Shown one piece after another: positions 36,603-50,349 of a stretch of 64,000 bases of DNA (position 1 is the stretch's first letter; the number at the start of each line of letters is the position of its first letter). A model generated the notes under the pieces. It had not been told where the DNA came from. It did not search any database and saw nothing but the letters and a program-made list of their open reading frames with translations. The position numbers and the translations under genes were made by a program. Location of the stretch: the NCBI GenBank assembly GCA_000226015.1, contig JH154797.1, positions 76,400-140,399 of the forward strand, read 5' to 3'. The stretch is from Mnemiopsis leidyi. Its lineage: Eukaryota > Ctenophora > Tentaculata > Lobata > Bolinopsidae.

Positions 36603-38069
36603 GGCTTATTTAAAATTGAAGCTTTGTAATTGCTGTTTTAGTGATGTTGTAATCAGCTAACAGAGCTCAAAATTCTGTGTAAATTAAACCGATTGAAACT
36701 ATCGCTTCATTTCTACCGAACATTATAGCACTCTATTTATACGTTCACGTATAAAGGTATATAAAATCATGAGCGTATGCCGTATGTTGCACAATGATGA
36801 ATGACTAGAAAAACTTGCACGCTTGAAAGTATGAGAGCTATTTTGGATATTTGGGGACTGAATATTAAACTTTAGCCATAGGACTCTTCACTCTATCACT
36901 TAGCACTCATCACTGATCCCAAAAGCAGACAAATCCAAAAGCAGAAACTTTTTGACAAATTCGCTGCAGAAGAGTTCCCTAGTTCCCCTTTTAAAAAGGC
37001 AGAGCTCATGTCAAGGCGTCCCATCAATATCATTAAGAAGTCCTTGTGAAACTTTTGCCAAGCTAAGAAAACAGCATTCCGAGCCCTTTAAATTCACCAA
37101 TTCATCATTTATACTGTTATTCTTCAAACAAGTTCGGTAAAGTTTCCTAATCTTTCAACAAACGAGAAAACTTTTTCTATTCACTCATTATCTATTTTTT
37201 TTTAATTAATTTTTTTTTATTATCATTTCTTATTGAGTTTCGCCTCGTGGAGACGTTCAGATATCCTCAAACAAATAAGTGGATAACAACGACGTAAATA
37301 CAATGCAATAAGCAAAATCAACGTTCAACATGCCACTTGCCAGTCGACTTAATTGCTAGATAATACGTGTCTGCCAGGACAGGGTAGATAGGTTATGTAG
37401 ATTAATAGAGACCTGTCGTTAATGAAGACCGGCAACTGTAATTGCGCAAACAGGGCAGGATGCTTTTATTATAGACCGCAACCTTTACTTACCGATTAGG
37501 GGTGCCACATTGATAGTGACTATAATTGGTATGGTTAATTCATCGATAATCTTTGTTTATAAGGCGATGTCTCTGGAATTTAGATATATCGAAATTTGGT
37601 TCTGATGAGTTGGCTTAAATCAGGCTCGTAGCGTCGTGGCCCGTTGGCCGATAGAGGGTAAATTTTATTCATGATAACAAGGCGATGTTGGCGAAACACA
37701 TGGATGGAAAAACAGATGAGTTACTCATGTTTTAAACAAAAGATAACGAACAACAAAACATGAAAAATTTGTAGATCAATGTTGACAACACCATGTTGAT
37801 GTATCTAAATATTGAACGAGAACTAAATGCTCCTTCTAGAACTTATAAACCGACCACTTGAACTGTATATCACCGATTGAAACGCTAGACAGAATGTTAC
37901 ACCACTTGGTACTTGAGCCGCATCATTTTCCTGACTTAGTGCTTGACGACAAAGGAACTGTTTAGAGGACTTATATAAAAGACTAGGAGTTCCCAAGAAC
38001 GCTAGTGTTTTAAAAACCATTAGACTATTAACGTTTTAACGTCATTCAGTTGAACAGTATCGATATCTA

Positions 38070-38104
38070 ATGTGGCCTAAAAGGTAATGTGGCCTAAAAG
38101 GTAC
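38070..38104. repeat. Two-copy direct repeat of TAATGTGGCCTAAAAGG
   Basis: A 17-18 bp unit is directly repeated with no visible differences. Confidence 0.8.
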
Positions 38105-39811
38105 TCTCTTACTTTATGCGAAAAGCAATTTTTCGGAGTTGTGTAAACTTGTTAGAATATTATGAAGTATTAAGTTTATAAAGCGAAATATAAGAGTAAG
38201 GAAACTGCATATATAGTCTTTGTTTCGCGATAGGCTTTCGGACTGCACGAATAAATCAGTTTGCAATCATACAAGTTTGCAAAATATGATGATAGCGTTC
38301 TTCCAAGTTTAAATTACGAGGCTTTTACCATCTCCTATAAACGCTATACAAAATCGTTTGAGACTATCAAAATAAAAATTAAAAGTGGAAACCCCATGTA
38401 TCAAGAAAGCTTACAACAGTTATCAATGAGTGAGTTATGAGGGAAGTATTGCGAATGAGCGAGATTTCTGCAAATTCATTTTGCCATACGACAACCATGG
38501 GAGGAAGCCTCTGACAAATCGCAGAAGATAATGATAATATGTAATTGGAATGTGATCACAATTATAATGAAAGAGAAGTACTGTTTTTATTCAATCGGAA
38601 CAGCTACATCGCACATAAGTATACCAAAAAAACTTTTTTAGCTTCACAGTTGCCAACAAAATTTTTTGCAAAACCATGATCACAACAATGATGGCTGAAC
38701 ATGAGACGGACTAAATTATCTTAAGCCTAATGCTGCCATACATTTCAAGGCATTCCAATGAAATGACTGTAACACTTAAGATTAGTTTTAATTTTCGGAA
38801 ATTCATTTCAGTAATATTTTCTGGCACGAAAAAAGTGACCCGAGAATCGTACATTTCAGGGTTTACAGTAAGATACTTTTCTCCCAATAAGATATTAGTC
38901 AGAAATTTTGCTACTAGTATCGAGACGAAAAGGGAATTTTTGTGTGGAGCTAACCAGTGAGATACAGCATTTGAGGGAATTTAATTCACACTGAAGCTTA
39001 TCTCAGCGAAGTTGAAGTTACATTTGTTAGGCAATATAGAAATAAGAAGAATCTTCACCGAAGAAAACTCAAGGCTGATTGCGTAATTTCGAGAAAGGAA
39101 GCAAGGTTTGACATAAGAAAAATAAAGTCGGATTAGAAGCATCTAATTTCAGCCAATCAACAAAATTAGTCATCCGATAAACTGTCAATGGCTTATTAAA
39201 TCTACAGCGGGTAGTGCAAATGGGGATTATTAGGGCGACACGTGCACGATATCAAGTCTGACATTTCAAAGTATTGTCCTTGGTGTTACCAATAGACTTT
39301 CATAGTTCACACTATTTCGGTTGTTGTCATCACCAGCAAAACTAATTCTAATCATCTTATGTAATATGTATCATCTTACAGATTTTAGAACATTTATGGA
39401 GATTTTTATGACATAGGGAGTCCAAAAGATGACAAAAAGACTTGAAATGCAATTTTGAGTGATTGTGATAAATAAACGATTAAGAAACGGTCTTCGACCC
39501 GAAATTCCTTAACAGTGTACTGGACTACTAGATTACTGCACTATTAATAGTTCACTACCAAACTCTCGAAACTCTCACTAACCATACCAAGCACTCCACC
39601 ATGATCAACAACTCAATAGTACGACTTTCCAAACACGTCTCACATCTTTCTGTAAGCTATCCCAACATTCTTGTAAGGAACAACTAATACTACAGTTACT
39701 TATCACTTACCAAGTATTTACTGGGTATTTATATAGCACTTATCTAGTTTAGACTTCTGTAGTATGTGTTTCACTGCTTTAGTACACTACCATCACATAG
39801 CACTATGATCT

Positions 39812-39945
39812 TCGCAACACAATATTCATCGTAATATTACCTCTACATCGCAATATTACCTCTACAACACAATATTACCTCTACAACACAATATTACCTC
39901 TACAACACAATATTACCTCTACAACGATATTATCTCTACAACGAT
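39812..39945. repeat. 19-bp minisatellite, unit AATATTACCTCTACAACAC
   Basis: About six or seven tandem copies, the central ones identical and the edges degenerate. Confidence 0.85.
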
Positions 39946-40152
39946 AGCACATGAATGCAGGGCCTAGACATATTAAGACATTTTTGGTGAATGGCTGCAA
40001 ATTGGCGATATAGGTGTGGATTTTTCTTAGGGTATAAAAACTGTTTTCTAGTCAGTTGACTAATCAATATATAGTCTAAGAACTTCTGAATAAAAATTTC
40101 GTAGCGGTTTCTTGAATGGGAAAAACATATCATATTTCATTCCAACCTTACA

Positions 40153-40232
40153 ATGAAAGAATGAACGTAAAATTCGAATCAGAATTGTTATGAGACTTAA
40201 TAACTTTCCGCTGCTACTACAAATAAGTACCA
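40153..40232 (+). repeat. Diverged single copy of the 46.6-kb repeat family
   Basis: Shares with 46681-46745, in the same order, ATCAGAA, TGAGACT, AATAACT, CGC and GCTACTACAAATAA, with scattered substitutions. This shows the family is dispersed and not only a local tandem array. Confidence 0.6.
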
Positions 40233-43200
40233 ATCAGTGCCAAGGAAATACTACTAACTTCTTAACTAAGGTACTACAGACTAATCAACACTTGACGGAC
40301 TGATTCAGAGTCAAGACGTATCTAACAGATTGAAGCAATTAATTATTCCAGTCAAGTAAAGTAATCACACTACAAATTCTACACACAAGCCAGTATAAAG
40401 TATACCATCGTTAGAAACGCAATTGCACAATAATTTACAGTATGATTACATCAAGACTTGTAGGCATATTTCCGCAAATATACACGTTAAGACGAATTAT
40501 AATGAGAGAATAAGAAAATTCCTGCTGAAAGTTGAAGATAGATAACAATAAGAAGTCAAAAAACGGTGTTCCATTTACCATATTCAAAGATAAACTGAGT
40601 AACGAGACAGACTATTTCGTTTTTCAGGTTACTCTTGCAAAAATGACTTGGGAATCGGAAAACGTAAAAGAGAAGTAAATCCCTGATATGCGAGCTTGTA
40701 ACGTTCCTCAGACTGCGATCTGCACAGATCATGAAAACATCTCAATCATTCATTTTAACTACGAAAAATTCAATCAGTATATTTCTTAGTATTACGATAC
40801 GGCTGAAAGTAAGACGCCTTATTGCTTCATTTGCAAAATCAAAGGGAAAATGCTATCAAAGAATGATGCACATGGAAAGCCTTATTGAATCATTTCAATT
40901 AAAAGTGATAGAAAAAGCCTTTTCCCAAACCTCAATTTCATTACATGGTGCATCTGAATGGAAAATTCGACCTAATTAAGAAATAAGTTCCGGTAATGAG
41001 TTCCAACTGCCAAAGTGAGCAATTTCTCAAAGTTTGTAAACTGAAATAAGGTTGATGGATTGGAAGGGGTTCATTCCAAGTATCTACGACTATCTACGAC
41101 TATAGAATAATACTGAGATGGTATAAAGCAGATCGAGATTCGAGGTGCAGACCTAAAATGAAGGGCAGTAGGACATAAAAGCAAAATAGGTGGCCGACAT
41201 CAAAGTATCATAGTCACCAGGGAGGTATTGGAGGTACAATCACGTTACAACAGAGGTCAACACACGTGCAGGCCGCGGGAACATACTGACATTGATGCAG
41301 TTCTTGCGTTCTGGTGAAAGAGAGCGGCGATTTGGTGTAGGCAAAGAGAAAAGTTTTGTAAGCAAATATCCGACCTTAAGCAGTAGACTTCACGTTCCCT
41401 TCGACTCAGTGTTCTTGGGTTACTGGGGAGGCCAAAGAAGTGGAAAACAAAACTGAGAATAAAAGGTGTTACAGTTGTTGATGTCCACATTGCGGCAAAT
41501 TGTAGCGATTCGTCCCTGGATGTGAGCGGTTTTAAAGTTGATTCTGTTAAGTTCTTATCTGAAAACCTCAGGTCATTTTCGCTTGAACCGCGACCGCCGT
41601 GCAGTCTCTTCCATGGCATGCGAACACCTTTATTTTGTTTTAACTGCTGATGCAAATGACTTCAAAATCGTTTAATAGTGTGTTGCTCAATCGCTCAACA
41701 AATACTGATCATTACTTCTTATAACTTTACGGGCTAGCCAAATTTCCTCACATCCGTGAATTCGATTCCCCGCCTTCTTGCTTAGTCATGCGTCGGTCGG
41801 GTGATAATTACTCGTTTAGAGTTAAACTTGAAGAAAGCAAGGAAAACAACACAACTAGAAGTAGAAATTGAAGAACAATAATAAGGGTCAGTAACACCAA
41901 CTCCAAATCGATAAAATGAAGAAATATATAGCACTTTTGTTCAAAAATACTTCAGAATAAGATAAATTGACCAGCAGTGCTTCGGACTTCGGAGTTTCCA
42001 ACACCAGTCCAGACGCAAATCATGAGAGTGGCCAAAATACCAAAAATTTTCTGGTTCGCAACTTAAACAGTCCAGATTAGCAGGTCTAGACTTAAAACTT
42101 CCGATGCATACCCACCATATCTGTTATATTACTAGCATTTACAAGATAAAAGACATTGGAGATTTGGAAAACATGTGACAGACTGGATAAGTCAACACTA
42201 CTGTATTAGCAAGAATTGTGGATTTGTCCGCTAGGTCACTGGTAATCATCGCGTTTTCTTGCTACGAAATGCAGAGTTGACAACTTGTAAGTACTGTTAG
42301 TCATGAAACTGTATCATAGGAGTGAGAAAAGTAAACGGATAAATCATGTTCTCCTGTAACATATAAGCAATAATAAGTTCATTAGCGTCTTTTACGCTAT
42401 CGCCATAAAAACTTCCATGACTTGTTCGTATCAGAAAGTACAGATAATAATGAACATTTTATGAACGCACAAACTCTAAAATGGCAGACAATATTCGGAG
42501 CGGGAAATCTTCCAGAATAACAGTTACTACTTTTCAAATAGACGTTTGAACCTGAATTGAGAATTATGAGACTTAAAATGCCAATTATATTTATATGCCT
42601 GTCCACAATATATGCAAGGGTATCGTAACATGAAATCGTTTCGAAGTCATGGCGTATGATTCGTGATGCTCGACTTGTTGATTTCCAAAATTGCTCTCTG
42701 AAATGCGACTGCGAATTCGCCCTCGACGAATGGGAGTTAATAATTGTTACGTAGCATTCACAGAGTAACTCAGAAAATGATAGCCAATTGACATTCGCTG
42801 CGGAGTTGAAAGGAAATACTTTGGCTTCTTACGAAAAATTCTAGAAGCGACAAATATTTGTTTGGACGTTATATAGGCTGCTCCGAATGAACCGTGGATA
42901 AAAGCGATATTCCCAAACTGAAGTTAGATGTTACTTTGTGATTACATGTAACGTTGTCATCACAAAAAACAACCGATCATACAACTTCTAATGATAAACA
43001 ATTTCAAACTCCAGAGCCCAGGCAGTCGGCCAGTCCATTTTGAAAACATGAACTATTTTCAGAATCAATAATTTTCAATTAGTCAATCAGTGTCGTATAC
43101 ATAACTCACACTAAGCCAGTCCCAGCTCAAACACCTGAATATACGTCCTCGATACGTTAATAGTGCATTGGAATCTGAAAAGTAAGCAACCCAAGGTTAT

Positions 43201-44446
43201 CTTAGCACGTATACCTAACTCTTTTTCAAATTATTTCTAAATTATCCGCAGTATAATACATCATATATATGGTCGATACCGGTGTTCGTTGTTCAAAAGG
43301 CCTAGACCGCAAAGACTCAAACATGATGAAGCTAAAAGATAAATGGCGTCTGTTAAACAAAATATATTTGAGGATCAAACAGCTCCAAAAACAGTTAAGT
43401 AATTAAAGTTTAAACAACTATGACAAAGTCCTTAGCCTAGTATTATATGCGCCTACATTATAAGATAAGGCAATTATTTAATGCATTAAACAAGGTGCAT
43501 GTTAATTGTAGCCTCGAAGTAAAGATACTGAACTCATCTCAAAGTCAGAAAATATGTGGTAAAAAACGGGACACGAAAAGCTGCCACTGAATAAACTCGA
43601 GCTGATCCAGATAGGGATTATTTTCAGATCTCAGGCAAATCAGTTAATTCTAAATTATTTTACCAATTGCTAAATTGTTAATATATATGCTTATTGGCCC
43701 TGCAGTCGGAATTCTCAGTGGTTAATCACTGCAAGTGGACCATATAAAACCGATTAAACAATAACCACGGGCTATTGGGCTAACCTATAACTCTATAAGG
43801 TAGGACTACAGGTTAAAAGAATTGTATCAACTTTTCATGGCGTTTTCTGAAAAAAAGGTCTTTGCTAGAGTAATGAATGAGTGGCAGAGTGTTTTCCGTT
43901 GGCTGGCTGAAAGAGTATGCACTAAATACAATAACATTAACAAGTATTCCGTAGAGACGATGATCATGCAAAATTGCAGATTGATCTTGTGACAAACGAA
44001 CCGAGATGAGGTCAATGGATCGCCCCTGGTGAATAAATCATAAAGTGTGCTTATCGAATATCGAGTTTGCGATATAGGAGTAACTTATTGAACCTAGGTC
44101 AGTAATCTAAGTAACCATGGTGACTATTGCCCTGCAGTTCTAGATCAACGTTTTGACACGTGCGGAGTGGAACACACGCGAGGAAGACTCACTCATTTGT
44201 CCAGATAATCATAAAAACATTCTGAACCCCAGTATGGTACAAAATTAAGGGGCACCTCTAAGACAGCTAACATTAGCCTGGGGTCCTGAATGATTCAAGA
44301 GTTATAGTTAGTTAGTAGATACTTGGTTCGCACTGGGTGGTGATAACTGTTAGTTGGATAGATGTGTGAATATGAATAAGGTTGCCATTGAGCTCACCTA
44401 ACGGTTGCTGTGGTTACGAAATGGGGGATAGAATCGGGGGATCAGG

Positions 44447-44589
44447 GTCACGTAGTGGTAAGTCGCCATAGCAACGTGATTACGAAGTCACGTGACCCTG
44501 TAAGAGAGATTGCATATGTTGTAGAGGCCATATCAAGTGTTTAAATTTGAGCCGAGTTGTTGGTTGATTGGCTCCTGACTACTATAAAG
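44447..44589 (+). promoter_or_regulatory. Composite promoter-like module A (GTCACGT, X-box, GTCACGTGAC, TATA)
   Basis: GTCACGT at 44447-44453, an RFX-type X-box GTCGCCATAGCAAC at 44462-44475, a palindromic E-box GTCACGTGAC at 44487-44496 and TATAAAG at 44583-44589. The outer pieces form an 11-bp inverted repeat, CAGGGTCACGT / ACGTGACCCTG. The layout matches module B at 49382-49514. Motif identities are by consensus; the downstream transcript is unknown. Confidence 0.5.
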
Positions 44590-45120
44590 ACAATCCAGGT
44601 CATGATATTGCTTCACTCTAATCTTAATAACGATTATAGATATTATAACGAGTCTATACTCAGATGCTCATATAACATACTTTAAGATACTAGTAAAGCG
44701 TTGTCACCGAAATGAATCACTGGATTACTTCAAGTACAAAAAACGTAAGATTTAAACTTGTCAAAAGCAGTCTTTAATTTTATAAAGATGTCAAGTAACT
44801 GTCATTACCTCATTCATGTTTCAAGTAAGTATAATGATTATTAATTGCTGCATGATAATAAGTGATGGAAATGTTAAGAGACGCACGACAGGGAACATTG
44901 AAATCGCCTGATTTATGCAACATTGCAAACTCTGATGTGGGAGTATTGGTGCTATTCGCCACTGTCAAGCTAAGATGCAATAAGATTATGGCAGTAATTA
45001 AGCAATGTTAACTAATAACTACAGATGGGGGATATAACAATACATGCAGTGGAAGTTAATGCAGTAGGTCACCAGAGTTACTTGGGTAAGTACTTGGAAA
45101 ACTTAGGTAACTTGCGAATT

Positions 45121-45240
45121 CTAGATAACGATGGTTACCAAGGTCACCTTGGTCACCTTGGTCAACAAGGTAACCGGGGAAACCTAGGTTTCCTGGAAAA
45201 CTCGTGTCACTTATAGCTGCGACCTCGGTCTTCTAGATAA
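45121..45240. repeat. Degenerate GGTNACC palindrome cluster
   Basis: GGTTACC, GGTCACC and GGTAACC recur every 8-10 bp. The open frame of 63 codons running through it (45025-45216) is rich in Gly and Leu because of the repeat and is not called as a gene. Confidence 0.7.
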
Positions 45241-46592
45241 CTCAAGTCACCCAGGTTATTCAGGTCTGGTTCAGTGGTTCACCGATCTGGCGATCTAGTT
45301 GGGACTAGGGTCAAGATGAAAGTGAGTGAAGGCTTTAAAGAAGCTCGAGATTCACTTTACTTTATATTTAAAGTGATTACTGTGAATGCAGAGATGGATG
45401 GGAGGGGCAGTAACCACGATCTAATCAGATTATTAATTTGTTAATCCGTATTAATAGACTCCGGTCTATGGACTATGCCATTAATTAGTCCAGAGCTAGT
45501 AAATTATCTCGTGTTAAACAATGTTGAGTAACTCGACAGGACATTGTTAGGATTCTCTAAATTTCATGTAAAGGATCAATTTTACTAGGAATTCGAGATT
45601 ACGGCCAAAGTTCACCAGTTCACCAGTTCGTCATTGGATGCATATTTTTATGGAAAATAGAATAAAATAAGTTGAGATAAAGTACAACTACAATCTAAAA
45701 AACTTCCGAGAAGTTGGCCGGCCTGGCGCACGATGCAGATAATCAGTGTTCTGGATTGGTTCGCAGATTGTACACTGCAAAAGGCCCTTATATAACAGTA
45801 ATAGAGGTTCTTTAAAACTCAGAGGCGCAGGGCGAGACTAAGATGCGACCTGTCAATCGAAGTCCTTTGTATTTTCACTAAAAAAGTGAATATTGATCAC
45901 AAAACTTTATTAAATAAATTACTCGATTTTAGATTCGACACAAATGACCGGTATCATCGAAGTCTTATTCTAATTATACTTAAGTGTCTACCAATCCAAA
46001 TATTTTGATTTTACCTAGAAACAGGAAAACACCCTTCAAGATCAGACATAGTAGATATAAGATAACCATAAACTTCAAGCTTCATATGGTTAGTGGCTGA
46101 CTAAAGAGTGCTCTATTAATTTCATTAACCTTCCTTGGACAAGTTTATTCAGTGCATTAGCATTCCTTGAGATGCAGCCAACATATCAGAGAAATTATCT
46201 AGGTCAATCAAGAGATTTAGAATCACGTAATTAAAGAAGGCGAGTCAAAATAGAAAAATAGTTGGACAGCCTGAGATACGCAAACACTACACAGTACACA
46301 CCAGGCAAGCAGTGAGAATTTGAAAATATAATGGGAAATAAATTCGTCCAGGTTTTGAACGAACATAGCGGGATCTTAGCTGGATCTCTGCTCAGATACA
46401 TAAACCCCGAACCCATCTTTGATACATAGACACACGGCTCTCAATATCTAAACTGATTCCGCCCTGGTGCACACACAGAAAATCAACCTTTACGCAATCG
46501 TGCCCTCGCAATTTTCTATATCAGATAAATGACCTCGCGTGTCTCATAAATGTAAATAGTCATGCTGGCTGGTGAGTGGGGCGACTTCTTAC

Positions 46593-46905
46593 AAACTAGA
46601 GTGTCTCATACAGAGAAAAGTAACATTAAAGTCAGAACTGCTGTGAGACTTAAAAACTAGAGTGTCTCATACAGAGAAAAGTAACATTAAAATCAGAACT
46701 GCTGTGAGACTAAATAACTACCCGCCATGCTACTACAAATAATCCCACCACTGTGTCTCATACAGAGAAAAGTAACATTAAAGTCAGAACTGCTGTGAGA
46801 CTAAATAACTAGAGTGTCTCATACAGAGAAAAGTAACATTAAAATCAGAACCGCTGTGAGACTAAATAACTACCCGCCATGCTACTACAAATATCCCACC
46901 ACTGT
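46593..46905. repeat. Nested tandem repeat with internal hairpin potential
   Basis: Four copies of a unit of about 57 bp (GTGTCTCATACAGAGAAAAG to CTGTGAGACT) are arranged as two larger repeats of about 155 bp. The second and fourth copies are each followed by ACTACCCGCCATGCTACTAC. Each unit starts with GTCTCA and ends with TGAGAC, so it can form a stem-loop. Confidence 0.85.
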
Positions 46906-47511
46906 CTTGCACTGCTCAGCTTAGCGTGTCCAGGTAGTCAGTACGAAACATATGTCTTCATAGCGGCATCACGTGTGCAACACATACACCACTGTAAACT
47001 CAATATCCTGATGTTCTGCCCTACTTATACGGAGGTTTAACTTATTTCATGGAGCGGTTCAAGGTTAATGGGTGTTGTGACCGTGCAATAGATATAATAA
47101 AACAACTGCGGTCTTGACTTCGCTTAGATGTACCATATATTTACAATATTACAGACTCTTTTTGCAATGAATTGCCAGCACATCATTAAATGTCGCTGGG
47201 CCACCGATCATGGCGAAGGCAACAGCAAATTATCATGAGGTCGAAAGATCGGCGCTCTGACTCGATATCAAATGGTCGGAATTAGCGTAAATTGATCGGT
47301 ATTCCAATATTTGTCATTAGCAAGCGTTTATCAGATTGATATAAACTACGCATAGCATGAACAACGAAAAACAATTTTAACAGAAATTTGTACTTCTTTG
47401 TGACCCTAAAAGCACGAACACTAAGAAACTAAGCTGCATACATGTTGCTGGGAATATTGTGTGACTACTAGAACTGACCATCGTGCTGAACAGAAAAAAT
47501 CAGCTGTCCGG

Positions 47512-47770
47512 AACATGATATAAACCTACTACTAAAGTATAAAATATCAAACTTAACATGATATAGACCTACTACTTAAGTATAAAATATCAAACTTAAC
47601 ATGATATAAACCTACTACTAAAGTATAAAATATCAAACTTAACATGATATAAACCTACTACTAAAGTATAAAATATCAAACTTAACATGATATAAACCTA
47701 CTACTAAAGTATAAAATATCAAACTTAACATGATATAAACCTACTACTATAAAGTATAAAATATCAAATT
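47512..47770. repeat. 43-bp minisatellite, six nearly identical copies
   Basis: The unit begins AACATGATATAAACCTACTA and ends with AAATATCAAACTT. Copies differ at only a few positions, so the array is young. Confidence 0.9.
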
Positions 47771-49381
47771 CATTTTGGTGGCAGTCGATGATCCGATGAT
47801 AAGACGACATGAATATGGGTTCCAACGTCATATCACCATATTATATGGGGATATGATTATGGGTCCCCTGGACCAACAGTGATAGAACCAAGATTTCCTT
47901 TCCTATTATAACAATAGAGAGACAGAGGATGCTCCAGTCCTATATACTCATTTGTATTTGTTACACCTGTACCGGCCAGGCTTTTACAGTTATACTGAAG
48001 GGGCTCCTGGAAGATTCTAGATCTTTTAACGGATATTCCTATAATCCTATATTCCACCAAACCATTTTGCTATCCATTGCGACAGCCGGGGCGTATTCAT
48101 AACAACTGGCACAGAAAGAAAGCAAGAAATTAGAAACTTTCAGGTGACATTTTACCTCGACCACCTCTCAGATTTCTTGAAACCAACGAGTTTCAATAAC
48201 CCGCCATGACAGATAGCTGATTTATTTGCAAACAATCTGGCGAGAATATTATACACCTGCGCACCTTCAAAAAATTTTCGGTCATCAACGAAGTTACTGA
48301 AATGTTTATTGAGTTCGGAGCGCGGTGATTGGCGACATTATTGGTCAGTTATTAAAGAATAAACTTGAATTAAGAATAAACTTGATAAGCTACATTGCTC
48401 GGTTGGTTTCTGTTGATACCAGAATTAAACAGAATTAAACATTCATAATTACTATTTCTAATGTTGGTGATTAAATAAAAAACTTTTGAAAAAATAGAAT
48501 ACCACGTTTCCATGTTACTACCAACAGAATCTGCAAAGAAAATCTGAGCTCCAATAAAAACTGGGTACCGTATAAAGATATTTCCTGCTTGATAGCTCAC
48601 TAACTTCAGATCAGTATTCAACATACGTCAACAACACGACCAACACGCCGAAACGACCACCCACTACAGCCTAATTCCCATAACTTTCCAACTACCAGAT
48701 TCAAATGTAGATGGTATATTTACACCAGATCACAACCTAGTTATCCTGTTACGACAGCTAGCCGACGTGTAAGTATTACTTATAATTAAGTAATTTAAAG
48801 TAAGTAAGTATTACTTACCTGATCGTGATACTGTGATACGGCCTGCACTTACTAAGGGCTTTGTCGATATATGGCGTTTACTGATTGCAAACATCTGTTG
48901 ACTTTATTAGCTAATTTGATCTAGTGTACAACGTTGACGCACCTATCATTTTGGTATTTGATAGGGTTTATTATAGTTGCCTTAGTCCTAACATTAGTAT
49001 TACCATTACCTTGGTTTATTAGCGTATTTGCTCTAACAGAAATCCAAATTAATCGCTAGGGTATATCAGCACTCTTGTCATGTGTGTCTAGTGACATCTC
49101 AGCAGAAGTAAAACTTAACTTGCGCCATCTCATCAAATCAGCAAAATTTACACTAAACTGAAATGCGACAAATAAAATCCAGCTGATTTACCGCATACAC
49201 ACTGGCTAACAGTTTTGAGCATGTGATGGATATGACTGGTAGTAGAGTAGTAGATTACTGGGTGCAGATTACTGGTTTATATGATCCGCCGAGAAAAGAA
49301 AGTCCGGCCAGATTGGACTCGCCAGCAGCTGCAGAATAACCGCGGAGAGGCGGGTTGAACCCGATAATATAGGGCTCTAGA

Positions 49382-49514
49382 GTCACGTAAATCTCGCAGT
49401 AACCATGGCAACAGGTAGCAGTCACGTGACTTACTATTACAGCATATTTCCCTGTCATGTACTACATGGGTTGACATATTATCAGGATTTAGCCACCTGG
49501 AGCAGGTTATAAAG
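49382..49514 (+). promoter_or_regulatory. Composite promoter-like module B (GTCACGT, X-box, GTCACGTGAC, TATA)
   Basis: GTCACGT at 49382-49388, X-box GTAACCATGGCAAC at 49399-49412, GTCACGTGAC at 49421-49430 and TATAAAG at 49508-49514. Order, strand and spacing match module A (8 versus 11 bp between X-box and E-box; 77 versus 86 bp from E-box to TATA). It is probably a real promoter; the product is uncertain. Confidence 0.55.
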
Positions 49515-49941
49515 CCCCGACAGGAGTCAGAACCCTCTTCCTTAGCATTCTGTCAAGATCACACACCTCACTTTACAACAAACCTTTCGGAACGAACATA
49601 CCGAGATAGAGAGAGAGATTAAAGACCCAGGGGTAGGTCAGCAGGGCGACAAATCTAACGGGAATATTATAGCTGCATCCATAGTAACTGTAACTATGGC
49701 AACTGTGCTAACTGCGACGGGGGATATAACAAGATGGGTTAGATGTGGATTCGATCGAGCTGTAATTACCGCGGTGTTATTAACGCCGACAGAAAGATAT
49801 AGGGGATGGTAATGGCATGGGATAGCGATTAGAGGTTTGTCAATGTGACCGGTTTTTCTCAAGATTTAAAAAGTGGAAAGTAAATTGTGGGTTGTACTGA
49901 AGAATTTGTGATCGAGAGTAATCAGACCCCAAAATATTTCA

Positions 49942-50219
49942 GTGGGCAAAAAATCAGGAAAGAGAAGCATGGCAATTAATCGTCAACCAGTGTATTATGA
50001 TGAAGAAGCTACGGTGCAACAGCTAACGACAAATGCTACTCCTCTATATCACATCAATTGAATCATTGATAAAGCAGTGTTCTTGTCATGACAATCACGG
50101 AGAGCAGGGCCATTAGCTGCATTTATAGTGATGATCAGCACCAGCTGTCCTCATCTGATAAAGCGGGTAGCGGAAACTTGTCAGGCAGAGGAAGGTCTTT
50201 ATCCTCCACCCAACAATGT
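49942..50219 (+). CDS. Weak candidate coding segments downstream of module B
   Basis: An acceptor-like ATATTTCAG at 49933-49941 precedes a short frame from the ATG at 49970, MAINRQPVYYDEEATVQQ, with even codon use. A second frame from 50088, MTITESRAISCIYSDD, is Ser-rich and reaches a donor-like CAACAAT/GTAAGG at about 50219. Both sit 0.4-0.7 kb downstream of a TATA-bearing module on the same strand. I could not link them into one consistent reading, and no domain is recognisable. They may be exons of a small fast-evolving gene or chance frames. Confidence 0.2.
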
Positions 50220-50349
50220 AAGGGAAGACACGTACTGTTAGGAAGTTGGTGGGTGCTATGGTTACGGCAATTGCCATGGTTACAGTTGCCATAGGTATGG
50301 TTATAGCATTATTGGGGATAGCACTACTGCACTAGTATTTTATTATAGT

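Larger units (their letters stand above)
34483..44442. other. Gene-poor intergenic region
   Basis: About 10 kb. No gene is supported with confidence. Two frames are longer than expected: 35294-35494 (+) and 41257-41655 (-, 132 codons). Neither has a recognisable domain. Repeats inside are listed separately. An X-box-like GTAACCATGGTGAC lies at about 44112. Confidence 0.45.

Noticed and set aside
41740-41785. tRNA B-box-like GAATTCGATTCCCC
   Set aside because: No A-box, no acceptor-stem pairing and no cloverleaf upstream.
45025-45216. 63-codon Gly/Leu-rich frame
   Set aside because: Created by the GGTNACC palindrome cluster. No signal peptide, splice context or domain.
49605-49650. Resemblance to the NPWamide exon 3 region (GAGATAGAGAGAG then CCCAGGGGT)
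   Set aside because: The minus-strand translation reads TYPWVF without Gly plus a dibasic site. The similarity is a simple repeat plus a few bases.
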